A DNA stretch of 64,000 bases from Populus alba (taxonomy: Eukaryota > Streptophyta > Magnoliopsida > Malpighiales > Salicaceae). The notes beneath the pieces were generated by a model. The model saw only the letters and a program-made list of their open reading frames with translations. It ran no database searches and was not told the DNA's origin. The position numbers were made by a program, and so were the translations under genes. The stretch lies in NCBI RefSeq assembly GCF_005239225.2, contig NC_133289.1, positions 7,571,501 to 7,635,500 on the forward strand. The letters are read 5' to 3'. Below are positions 40,568-51,934 of the stretch, in pieces (the stretch's first letter is position 1; the number at the start of each line of letters is the position of its first letter).

Positions 40568-43162
40568 CTACACCGAGGCTAGGATCCAGAACATCACATG
40601 AGATGATATACTGACTTGAAGCCAGGTGATGAACGCCAAGAGTATGGAAATCTCATACCTGCTACATGGAAGTTCTGGATGGATCTTGCAAAAGTTCATG
40701 TCCCTAGCATAAAGAACAACAACACCTGCTGATGAGCATGCAGCTGCAAGTGATAGCATAGCTGTTACCTGCAAGTTCAAGCTATTATTTGTCATTCCAA
40801 CTATTACCCAAGTTCACATCATAAATGAGGTAAGCTGCCAACATAAGTTCCAGTTATGTCATTCAGTATCCAAACTCGCTTTCTAGATGTACACTGGCGG
40901 CATTATTTTCAACGCAAAGTCCTCAAGTTAACAGTTGCAAGCTGGTCTATATTGGGTGAGGGGTGAGCAAGACTCAAAGCTGGTGAAAAAAAAAGACCTG
41001 CCTAGCTAGTTTTCAAAACTGGTCAAAACAACATTTGCACAATTCTCTCTAAGGAAAGACCGGATAGGAACCTAGAACAATTCCAAGGCAGGAGGGAAGT
41101 CTCAGGCACTTTTTATGTCCACGCCTGAATTTGTAGAATCACCTTTTTGCTAAGGATGATCCTAGTCACACACAATTCAGCTTCAAGAATATTCTATTAA
41201 CATTTAGACCCTCATAATGCCTCCTTGGCTCCAAGAATTTTCCACATTCAATTTTATTTGCTTAAATTTACTTATGGAGATCTTCAAAAGCATCTCTCAC
41301 AAGATCATTAAATGTCGAAGCTGCCCGAGACATTGAACACCATTCAAAAGTTGAAAGCACATTGTACTAGTATTCAATGTGGTCATTCCTAAGCCATGTG
41401 CAACGGTGGAAATAACAGGGGGGGAATGTTGCTTCAATTTCTTTTTGATATGGCTACTAGATGATTGAATAGAGATTTATGATCAAGGACTTCTTGCTTT
41501 ACCATTCAAAAACATTTAAGCTGAATGGCATACATAAGTCCTTTACTAGATCCTTTTGTAGTCTTTTGTGATGAGTACAGCCTTGTTAAAATTAGAAACC
41601 AGTTCATGAGGGAACCACCTTACCATGCTCCTAAACAAAATAAATAGCAATAGCCTAGCTATGTCTGTGCTTGGACAGCAAATCTTCAAGCCCCTCTCTA
41701 TGCGTTTGGGAACGCAGTGCAAACCGCGTTCCCACCAAATTTGAAATTTTTTTTTTTTTTGCTAAAATTTAATGCGGTTTGTACTTTTTAGATCATTTTG
41801 ATGTGCTGATATCAAAAATGATTTTTAAAAAATGAAAAAACATCATTGGCATGCATTTCGGCACGAAAAGTTATTTGAAAAGCAACCGCTACCACACTGC
41901 CAACATGCCAAACATGCCTGTCTTAATTAAAACCATTTACTCAAGAAAGGAATAAATAGAAAATCAAGTGGAACAAAATAATAGCTGATGCATGAAATTG
42001 GTAAGGTCCAATCGGTGCCTTAACATTACTGGCAATATATATTCATGCACAAGCTTTGGCTTAAATCAACTAGACAATTTTCCAGTAAAAGAGAGAATTA
42101 ATCAGGACTGAGCAGTAGTCTAAAGGACAAGAGCAGTACCCAATCACCTACAACGAAGAGGCTCACTAAGACAGGATTTTGGAGGTCTTTCTTTCTCCTC
42201 AAAGCATAAATGTCAAGACATGCAAGTCCAAAGCTCCACAAAAGTTGAAGCCCCATTGATGCAATCAAATAGCTGAGCCAGAGAACCACATAACCATCAA
42301 AAGAGATGAATGACAAATGCTTGAGAGATGAATTCAATAGTGAATAAAAATAAAAGTGCATGTGAACATATCATAGATACATGTACATGAGGAGCGGGCA
42401 AGCAGTCAACATGCTCTTACTTCAATTAGCCCCACTAACCTAATAACATTATAAGGATAGAAGGCAAAATAACTGCTAAATCTACAGGAAGGAAAAAGGA
42501 AAAGGAAAAGGAAAAGGAAATGGACATTGACTTACAAATAAAGAAGCAAGAACAACGATCAAACAACAGAAGCTCATTTTCAACATTGCAAGAGACATTA
42601 CACACAAACACTTATCCAGTATCAGTATTTAAAGCTTATTCATGCCAATTGGTCGACACATCATCTACAATTATTAACTCAAAAATTCAATGACAGATTG
42701 ACAGTAGCTGCTTCGAAGAGGTATTCATGCATCTACAGAGAAAAACAAACTACAAATGTTCCAAGTCCCACATAAAGCTTTCAAGACGCAAGCTTCCCAA
42801 TCTGCACTAGTCTAAATCTCATGTAAATTACTAAAACTCAACAAATTACAAATAACAATAATGTTCGAAAAGGGCAAAAAAGGGGCATTCTAATTCCTTG
42901 CATACATAATGAAACATCATAAAAATAAGTAATCTAATCACTGTCGAATAAATAACAAGTAAATAGAAAAGAAAAGAAGAAGAGGCAAAAAGAAATAAAA
43001 CATAAAAAGGAAAGGTTGAAAAAATAGGTACCAGAAAGAAGTGTAGGTAGAGAAGCCAATGGCAGAGGTCATGACTGAAATTGAAGCTGCAGCAAAAACG
43101 AATTGTCCTATTCTCAGTAATAACCCACTCACTGTCCCCGGCCCTCCTATTATCTCCTTCAT
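40568..43162 (-). CDS. CASPL5B: CASP-like membrane protein (CASPL5B type)
   Basis: A four-helix plasma-membrane protein related to the Casparian strip scaffold proteins; CASPL5 members have no firm function. Exons 43162-43032, 42272-42140 and 40768-40568 join in phase to 154 residues, normal for the group. It begins [20 protein letters not shown]. Predicted helices are near 12-34, 46-68, 77-102 and 128-150, with the loop [20 protein letters not shown] before the last helix. The first intron carries a GGAAAA-type tract (42486-42520), and the second (1.37 kb) carries a MITE on the opposite strand. The Met at 43162 is chosen because it matches the family N-terminus; an in-frame upstream ATG at 43198 would only add a Glu/Arg-rich leader translation. 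Confidence 0.93.
41703..41911 (-). mobile_element. MITE copy 3, inside CASPL intron 2
   Basis: The reverse of this stretch follows the 46.7-kb copy closely: gtagcggttgcttttcaaat, agtgccgaaa-type sequence and the tgatatcagcacatcaaaat core. The left end carries cgtttgggaacgcagtgc. It sits wholly within the intron and spares the splice sites. Confidence 0.8.
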
Positions 43163-44634
43163 TTTCCACTCACTCTCTCTCTCTCTCTCAATAACCAAAG
43201 GGCCCTTCTCTTATTCAGAGAACCCTTCAAGCAAAACCCTAGGTTTCAATGTCACTCTCATCAAATCAGTCACAGATTTGAGAGACTAGATTATCAATCT
43301 GGTTGAAGAGACTGGTTTATAGTTTTCAATCACAATCAGAATCTCATGTTCAGTTGGACTGGTTTAACTCTAATTACGGATAGTTGAGGAATGGGCTCAC
43401 CACTCGAAGCTGTTCAAAAAGGACACCGTCCTACAATGGATGCCGTGTCCCTTTCTCAGTTCGTGTAGAAAAAAAGCACTCATTTCAAATTGAATAGTTT
43501 GCTAAATTTAATTTTTTTATTTAAAATTAATTTTTTTTATATTTTTTATTTTATCTTTGATAGAGACACAAGTTAAAAATAAATTTTTAAAAATATATAT
43601 TATTTTAATTTATTTTTAAATATAAACTATTTTAAAAAATAATAACCACCGCGTTTTCTATCATCAACCCACCCGACCCGTAATTGTGTAGATAAAATTT
43701 TTCTTAAAAAAGAAAAAAAAAAAAGTTTTTAAACAAACATCTGTCGTAATTTCGGTTCCCATCGACACGATGTCTTAAGATTCCATTAAAATCTACTACG
43801 TATAGATGAACAAGCCCAGGAGATAAGGATGTGACGTTGCGTCATGGACTTTTTATGACGCCATGCGAGACACCCCCACTTCTTGGAAACGTTCTTCACG
43901 CTATTCATATTGACACGGGTTAGGACTTGATCCCCTAGGTGTTACTCTTGCAGTGTAATGTGCATCTTCGATTTTAGTTATTAAGGTCCTCACAAATTCA
44001 TTTTAAAAAAATAAAATAGTGATGATTAAATATGATATAAACTGAAATCGAGATTAGAATTATCAAACACAGAGAAAAAGGATCGCCTTTTTCTTTACTA
44101 AATAGGGAAACAGTGAGAAAAATCACCAATCAATTTTAATTTTTCACATTAAATCTTGGATGATAAAATGAGAAAAAAAAAAAAAAAAGGATGAATTCAA
44201 ACAAAAATTTAAGAAATAAAGTAAATGGTAGCGGAAGATGGAGAAGGAGAGATTCATATTTTCTAATCAATTATGAGTTAGAATTCAAAAGAAAAATGTA
44301 AAGAAAATTGTAAAGAGTTATATCCATGAAAATATCATAGTTTTCAAATTGTAAATTAATTAAGAAAATGATCTTTTATAATAAATCTTTGCTTGTATTT
44401 AATTATTTAATACAATTAACAATCTTTTTCTAGTAAGAAGTTCTTACTTTTTTATGCTCTTTGTATTGGTTGAAAAGTTAAATTAGAGTACATGGAGTTA
44501 TTAATTATTTAATTATAATTATTTGGTTGAGAGAGAATATCTACTAATTTATTTATGAGAAAGATGATAAAATAACTTGGAAATTTTAAAATTCATCTAC
44601 ATGTATATATATAAAAAAAAGAGAGAGAGAGAGA

Positions 44635-44750
44635 GCTCATGTTAGAACCAAAATGTTAAAGAAACCTAACATTCACAAACCTAAGATAAAAAGGAAAAGC
44701 TCATGTTAGAACCAAAATGTTCAAGAAACCTAACATTCACAAACCTAGAA
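44635..44750. repeat. Tandem duplication, about 63-bp period
   Basis: The sequence agctcatgttagaaccaaaa, then atgtt(a/c)aagaaacctaac and attcacaaaccta, occurs twice in a row with one or two differences, so the duplication is recent. A (GA)n tract (44620-44634) precedes it. Confidence 0.9.
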
Positions 44751-45421
44751 TCCTATTATATCCAGGACAATATGATTAGAAAACCCCATTACAATACATT
44801 ATAAAAACGTCTGAACTCTCTTCACAAAACTATTATGAAAGTTATAAGTGATTTGATTTAATTTTTTAGTAATTAATTTCATAATGTAATTATTATCATT
44901 TCATCAACAATGTCTCGATTTAGACATTATAGCATGGAGTGTATTTACTCTATTAAATCATATTTGATCTCAATACCATAGTCATTAATTATTTTAAAAA
45001 AATCTAAATCTCATTACATCTTACACAAGGATTTATAATCAATACTATTTGAGAACATATAAAATTTTTTTTTCTAATTCACTTAAGTTGATGAATTTTC
45101 TCTCGAGTACTCAAATACTTTCATATAGTTTTTGTTATATCTAATATCTTTTTATTTTTAACCCTTAATTATGATAACATGGAGTAGAATCAAAGCATAA
45201 CATTCTATATATAAGATAATTTAGTGATTTCAAGTCTAAAGATCATTTACACAACTATTATGTAAGCCTTTTTATAAACATAAGTGATCTCCTCATATGG
45301 TATTCTCATGCAAGTCAGTTCAGTATATATACATGTCATTTGACAAGCACTTACATATTAGTTATAGGTATCTTTTATATCTCAACTTATGAGAGCAATT
45401 GTTTTTTTTTTTCATAAATGA

Positions 45422-45468
<47 letters not shown>

Positions 45469-45591
45469 CCTTGACAGCATTTTTGTCTCAATGACATTAT
45501 TTTTACTCTAAATTCATTAATCAAATATTTGATAAATATTAGAGATAAATAAGTTTTTATTAATAAATTAAATGTATTTAAATGAACAAAT

Positions 45592-45800
45592 GTAGTGTTT
45601 AGTATTGTGATAACGGTTATTGTTCGGAGTGCTTTTCGCTCGAAAATGTATCAAGATAATATATTTTTTTATTTTTAAAAATTTATTTTGACATTAGTAC
45701 ATCAAAACTATCCAAAAACATTAAAAAATAATTTTAAGCAAAAAAGAAATTTTTTTAATTTTCATCAAACAACGCTGGGTCGGATTCCCAAACACTACCA
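45592..45800. mobile_element. MITE-family relative, diverged
   Basis: The left end tgtagtgtttagtattgtg and the right end, reversed (tggtagtgtttgggaatcc), form terminal inverted repeats. The AT-rich middle with acatcaaaactatccaaaa follows the same plan as the closer copies. Confidence 0.7.
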
Positions 45801-46239
45801 TAGTCAATGCCACATAAAACCAATCAATTAGCTACACGGCATATATACTAATAATCACTACTGTTATTAAGGTATTTTATTTTTATCCTTAATAATTTAA
45901 TAAGAAAAAAAAATTATATCTCTTATTTTATTTTGCTAGAATGCATGATCCATTAAGGATTATTTTGGATTCTAAATCGGACATGATTCCCCATTTTCCC
46001 TTCTAAAATATTAGTGATTGAGGTTTTGGTATGTGTTTAATACAGGCTCATTGATTGCACTTGATTTTACTGCAATGAGAAAGAGGTTACGATTCTGTCT
46101 ACCGCATAGTTTTCTTTCCATAAGTTGTGCTTCAGTTTTTATAAGAAAATTTAAAAAAGGCCATTCATTTTTTTTCCTTTTTTTTTTTTGGTAAATAAAA
46201 AGATCACGTGTTGATGTCTGGAATTGATTGCTGGTTTTC

Positions 46240-47445
46240 TATAGATTGGTTGTGCATGGAAGAAGCTATTTGACAACGAGGTAGGAAGGCGTGAAAAATT
46301 GTGGATCACTCCGAAACTTTGGTATATGTTAAGGGATTTAATTATCCTTTTTCTTCATATGCCCTTCAAAACATAACATCCTTAAGCAAGTCAATCTGTC
46401 CAGTTTGTAAGAGCATGTTCGATGATCTACAGGAGAAATGATCATGCACAGGAAGATCGATGCACCAAAGGCATTAGAGACAACTTTGCAGGACTTGCAA
46501 CTTGACTATGTAGATATGTATCTAGTATGTTATTATAATCAATATTCATACCAGCATTTCTTTTATGTTTTTGAAATAAAAAATTTAAAAACAAATGTGC
46601 AATTAATTTTGTCACTAAAATGTGGTGAAATGTCTAAAGGTCCATTGGCCTGTCAACATGAAGAAGGGTTCTTCCAAGAGCTAGGGTGTTTGGAAGTGTG
46701 GTAGCGGTTGCTTTTCAAATAGCTTTTCGTGCCGAAAAGCATGCCAATAATTTTTTTTTTATTTTTTAAAAATTATTTTTGATATCAGCACATCAAAACG
46801 ATCTAAAAAGTACAAACCGCACTCAATTTTAGTAAATTTTTTTTTTTTTAATTTTCCCCAAAAACAAGTTGCACCTCAATGCCAAACGGGCACTACTGGA
46901 AGCATAAAGAGCGGCCGGGTCACTTCATGATTCTGGCAAGGCTCGTGCTATTGGAGTTGGTAATTTCAAATAAAAAAAAATTGGGATTTGCTAGGAGTGG
47001 CTCATGTACCTCCAACTGTTAATCAAGTGGAATGTAACCATGTGTGGCAGTAGCCAAAGCTTCATGAATTTTTTATCAATCCAAGTTCTGTGAGTAAGAA
47101 ATAGAAGTAGATCTTCTCTTAGTTGAATGCAAATAAAAACAATTATTATGGATTCTTTTTTCTCTTTTCTTTTCTTTTCTTTAGGGGTATTCACCTCTAA
47201 GTTCCCCAGGTTCGGGAACCATCAAGACTCAAGCTCTAAAGAATTCAATTCTTAATATGATTGCGGAGAAATTAGGAAAATCTCCAGCACAAGTAGCTCT
47301 TAGGTGGGGACTTTAAATGGGCCACAATGTGTTACCTAAGAGCACTAATGAGGCAAGGGTTAAGGAAAACTTTAACATTTTTGGATTGGTCTCTTCCTGA
47401 AGATTTGTTAGCCAAGTTTTCTAAAATTAAACATGCAAGTGGCTG
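46240..47445 (+). pseudogene. Aldo-keto reductase (AKR4C) pseudogene with a MITE insertion
   Basis: Homology to the intact AKR gene at 51.9 kb is clear exon by exon: WKKLFDNEVGRREKLWITPK (about 46250), [20 protein letters not shown] (46468), HWPVNMKKGSSK (46640), [13 protein letters not shown] (46930), and [16 protein letters not shown] through [16 protein letters not shown] (47185-47316). Disabling changes include a frameshift before PKALETT, an in-frame stop right after RWGL, a frameshift near 47376 and a MITE in the middle of the fifth exon. The first two exons are not recognisable. The last exon still ends with a gcaagt-type donor like the intact copy. Confidence 0.9.
46686..46892 (+). 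mobile_element. MITE copy 4, inserted in an AKR pseudogene exon
   Basis: The left end gtgtttggaagtgtggtagc and the right end, reversed (gtgcccgtttggcattgagg), form imperfect terminal inverted repeats. The interior matches the copies at 16.2 and 41.7 kb. It splits the exon after HWPVNMKKGSSK. Confidence 0.85.
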
Positions 47446-47839
47446 GTTATTTCTTCCTCAATGTCTTATGCCTGTGAACTTTTGTGTGCACCTGTTTCAT
47501 TTACTATATTTTTGAATCATGAAGTGGTTTGTGGATATCATGGGGAGGTTCTAAGCAATTAATTCGTGATTTTATCATTCAGGAGAGGCCAGTTAAAGGT
47601 CTTAAAACATATAGCTGCGGAGTAGCTTTTTTTTAGCCCGAATTTGTTTTTGCATATTTTTGCAATTGTAACATCCCTCCATTGTTTTGCTATGTTAAAA
47701 ACTAACCTTGAGATTTTACATATTTTTATTAACGTATATAATTTTTATTATATTTTATTATATGTAAGTATTAAATTTTTTATTCACAGTTATATTTTTT
47801 TACTCAATGTTAGAAAATATACTAATTAGCACCTACACA

Positions 47840-49940
47840 TTAATTTTTTTGTGTTAAAAAAAAAAATTCAACCTACAACGATACAAGTTGAATAGACGCG
47901 TTAACACCCTGTTTATTGCATTTATTGACACAAATGATTCTTAATGTATTTAATTAAATGCATGCATAGGCTTTTTTATTTATAATTATAATATTTTAAA
48001 AAAAAAAACTGAAAGCTTGCATGTTTATATTTTTACTAAAAACAATTATCCAACCCATGGTGAAGCGAGGGTGAATAACTAGTTAATATATATTGAAAGG
48101 GTTTGGTGTTTTATTGTAGTAATAAACAGTGAAAAGCCAAGCCTTTTTTTTTTTGTTACTTTGGTCCTAAAATTTTTCAATATTTATTTTTCAATTTCAT
48201 CCTTTAATATTGAGTTTATTAGATATAGAGCTTCATAATTTATTTTGATTTGTTTTCAATGAAATTATTCTAATCTCATAATATGAGTCATCAATTTTAT
48301 GGGTTAGCCGTGTTGACTCATGTTATTTTTTTTAATTTTTTTTCAATTTTATCATTCAATATTAGATTGATTGGGAATCAAACTCTAAAATGTTTTCCGA
48401 ATCACTTTCTATGGAGTTATCCCAGTCTTTTGACTCGGGTTTGGTAGATTAATTCAAGTTGACTCAGATCATTTTTTGTCACTATTTATTTATTTTCTCA
48501 ATTTAATCCTTCAAAATTGAATTGAATGGGATTGGTTTTTTTATTTACTTTTTATGTGGTTATCAAGGTTTTATAACTCGGGTCTTGGGTTAGTCTAGTT
48601 GACTCGAGTTCTTTTTGTCCTTTTCTTAGTTGGATTTTTTCTTAATTTTATTTTTCAATATTAGGTTAATTGAAAATTAGGCTTCATAATGTTTTTCTGT
48701 TTGCATTCTATGAGGTTATTTCGGTCTCATAACCTGGGTCACAGATTTAATCGATTGACTTCGTATAGTTTTTTTATGTCATTGTTTTTTTTTTTTTAAT
48801 TTCACCCTTTAACATTGGATTGATTGTGAATTAAGTTTCATATTTTTATTTTATTTCATTTCTATAGAGTTATTCTAGTTTTATAACCCATGTACATGGT
48901 GACTCAACTTATTTTTTTAGTTATGTTTTGTTTTCAATATCATCCTTCAACACTGGATTGATTGAGAAATGGATTTAATAGTTTTTTATTTGTTTTCTAT
49001 AGGGTTATCATAGTCTTTAACGGATTTGGTAAGATTAACTTCGAGTTGATTTAAGTCGATCTAATATTTTATCGTTTTAATATTTTAAAAAGGATATCAT
49101 CTTAATTTTTTTAAATCAAATTGCATTTTTATCGATTGTTGGGTTGTCTTTGAATCTATCAAGCCAATCAGTTCATATAAGATCAATTCTCATATAGTTT
49201 AATTTGTTTTTCTAAAAAACACATTAACATTATTAGATTTTTTTTTACATTAAAAATTTTATCTAACCTACAACATAGCGTGGATAATAATGATAACTAC
49301 ACACACATGCAATCATAATTATGAGTACCTATCTTATCATATTATCCTTAATTTAGTCAAGTCCATTCCTTATGCTAGTTCGGAGATCTAAATGTCATTG
49401 TTTTGATTTTGTTTCTATTAGGTTATTCTGGTTGATGATTCATGTTTGACAAGTTAAATTGAATTGAATCAACTTATATTTTTAGTTAATTTTTGTTTTC
49501 AATTTCATCATTCAACATACATGATTGATTAAGAGTTGAGTTTAATATTTTTTTTATTTGTTTTTTGTAGAGTTAACATGATTTCATAACCTAAATAAAG
49601 GATTTGACAGGTTAGTTTAAGATGATTCAAGTCGAGCTAATATGTTTTTATTTTAATATTTTAAAAAAGATGTTCGTCTAATTTTTTTAAATCAAAATTG
49701 TATTTTTATTATTTTTTTTAATTTATTAAGTCAACCTGTTTATATCAAATTAATTTTTATATAGTTTAATTTAAGAAATAAAAACATATTAACAATTATT
49801 TTTTTTACATTAAAAAGAAGAAGTTAATTTAACCTACAAGTTAATGAAAAGAATGATGTTTGACACATACAATAATGAGTACCTACTTATTTGGACTATC
49901 CTTAATTTAGTCAAGTCATTGGACTATTCCTGAAGCAATT
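47840..49940. repeat. Diverged repeat array, about 150-bp units with higher-order structure
   Basis: A core like tcaatttcatccttcaaca then ttggattgattg(a/g)gaatt, followed by a tctatggggttat-like segment and a gggttgactcgagtt-like segment, recurs near 48184, 48340, 48498, 48637, 48790 and 48933, spaced 139-158 bp apart. A second layer repeats at about 560 bp: ttaatttagtcaagtc at 49350 and 49902, and acattaaaaa with aacctacaa at 49250 and 49815. A related start lies near 47865. Units have diverged strongly, so the array is old. Confidence 0.75.
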
Positions 49941-50577
49941 TAGTCTTAGGATGGGTAAAGGTTATTTATTTATTATTATTTTAATAATAATAATGCTAGA
50001 AGGATGAATTTGGGTGGAGTTTAGTAATAATTAATTTTTTTAATTTTTAAAAATTATTTTTAATATTAATATATTAAAATAATTTAAAACTTTTTAAAAA
50101 ATAATTTTAAAAATCACGAAATAGAAGCAGCTCCATACAACCCCAAAATTTGGCCAAAATCTAAACACAAAAAGTTACCCTGAAGTACCCTCTTCGTATT
50201 CTAATTTTTTTTTGAATTCCTACCCGTTAACAAAATGCTCAAAATTTCAAACTTCCAAGGATAAAGAAATATAATTTATCCTTTTGTGACTAAAATTCAC
50301 TTCTATATTATTTTTTCTTCGTTTTAACCATGAAAAGCTGCCATCTCGAAGCATTTGTTTTCTGGCGAAGCTTCAGATTGTATGTGTAAGTGTTTTCCGT
50401 GCGCTATGTGGTGACATTATTGTTCTGGTTAGGGGTTTGGTTCAGGCCGGCCGGCCCCTCAAAGCATTCCTATCAACATAAATAACATATAAATACCATT
50501 AGTAAATCTCTTTCACGAGAAGCAAATGAACAAGAAGCAGAATCTAAGAGGGACCTTCACCGACCGATTTAATATCC

Positions 50578-50800
50578 CGGTTATCTTAACCATCTAGTAA
50601 GTGATTTAATAGTAAGATTTTGAGATTAAAGGGTTTGTTTCCTGTGTAATTTCAAGTTCGAGCCCTATGATTGCTAATATAATAAGTCATTAAAAGTTTA
50701 TATGGTTATTAACTTTAAAGTTCATAGAACTAGTTGAGATATGTGAAAACTGGCTTAAACATCACGTTAATAATAAAAAAAAATATATCCCTTTCCCCAA
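50578..50800 (+). mobile_element. tRNA-derived SINE, copy 2
   Basis: An A-box-like tctagtaagtgatttaatag is followed by a B box (agttcgagccc). The tail, ttattaactttaaagttcat then tgagatatgtgaaaactggc, matches the other two SINEs on the opposite strand, and an A-rich end closes it. Confidence 0.7.
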
Positions 50801-51084
50801 CCCATATAGAAAGTGAAAAAGAAACATCTAATAGTACATCTATAATGTGAAAATCAAATTTGATTGGTGTTGGTTTTTGTATCATATCTTATTTAACTCC
50901 GATAATGAGAAATAAAGGTTGTGTATATACATCCTTTTATATCTAAGAATAAAAAATAAACATTAAAATTATATTAATCAGTAGTAGCATATAATTTGAT
51001 TTCAAATAAGGTGATAGTGTTTAAAAGGATGGAAAGAATTTGGATGGGAGAAGAGAAAAAAGAGATGTATTTTTTTTTTATTAA

Positions 51085-51240
51085 CATAAGTGTTCGGGTT
51101 AGCTTGCGTGTATCTTGACTAATCCTACCGGCTTTGAAGTTAACGACTATATAAGTCTCCAGTGGTCCTGAAATTTATGAAACTCGAATTGGTGACCTCT
51201 AGATAACAAACTTGAAACTTGACCAATCAAGCTACATTCC
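51085..51240 (-). mobile_element. tRNA-derived SINE, copy 3
   Basis: Reversed, it reads gtagcttgattggtcaagt (A box), then ccaattcgagtttc (B box), then gttaacttcaaagccggtag and agtcaagatacacgcaagct. The neighbouring copy lies about 285 bases away in the opposite orientation. Confidence 0.75.
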
Positions 51241-51750
51241 TTAAAATTAGAGATGTATTAATTTTGATATTTGAATATAGAGCAAGAAAAAAAAACATCA
51301 GTTTATAAATTATAAAGTATTAGCCATAATTTGATATCTAACTTGGCTCTAAGCCAAATCATTAGATTTTTAGGTGAACCTATTAGTCATTAAGTTAATT
51401 TATAAATTATAAAGTTAATTAGTGTTAATTTTAAAACAATATTGGTTTAATAATTTAAAAAATTAAAATAATATTTTTTAAGTAAAAGTTTTTAAAAATT
51501 TCTTAGAATCAACTTGCTAAGTAATGTGAATTTTATTATCCAAAATAATTTAATAGGAACCTAACTTGGGCATATTAGACAAGTAATTACCCTTTACCTT
51601 TCCATTCCCTCCCATTTTTTCCTTTTTTTATTTTCTTTAACAAAGACCATTCATTTAAATCGAATCAAGACTTTTAAGTTTCGACGGCTCCGATAAGCAT
51701 CACAGACTAGTGGTAGCAGTAAACTACGTAGTAATACACCAGATAAATGA

Positions 51751-51800
51751 TTACACGTGGCTCCTGAATTCTGATTCATCCCGCCGGTTTTCTTTATAAG
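51751..51800 (+). promoter_or_regulatory. AKR4C: G-box/ABRE and TATA element of the AKR gene
   Basis: The word cacgtggc (51754-51761) is a G-box with an ABA-response core. It is followed by tttataag (about 51793-51800), a TATA-like box about 135 bases above the ATG. Both fit the stress and ABA induction known for plant AKR4C enzymes; a regulatory effect here is inferred. Confidence 0.5.
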
Positions 51801-51934
51801 CAAGAACAACATTTGTCTTCATTCACATTGCGATCCTTGGCCCTTTCTCTTCCCTTGTTTTCTTTCCCCTTTTTTTTGTCTTTTAATTTTGCCGCTCTAA
51901 ATCTGCGTATTGCAATTAAAAACACAGCGAAAAA

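Larger units (their letters stand above)
43200..46240. other. Intergenic block with tandem repeats and MITEs
   Basis: Right of the CASP-like start is its promoter region, with a CT run (43177-43191). Further on are an AT-rich inverted-repeat remnant (43500-43645), a tandem duplication (44635-44750), (AT)n (45425-45465) and a MITE relative (45592-45800). Several TGACG-type words near 43830-43865 could be regulatory but are not tied to a gene. Confidence 0.5.
47445..51740. other. Repeat block between the AKR pseudogene and the AKR gene
   Basis: Dominated by the diverged repeat array at 47840-49940, then an AT-rich inverted-repeat remnant (50015-50125) and two SINEs (50578-50800 and 51085-51240). 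A single GC-rich word (caggccggccggcccctc, 50443) stands out. No gene is supported. Confidence 0.6.
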
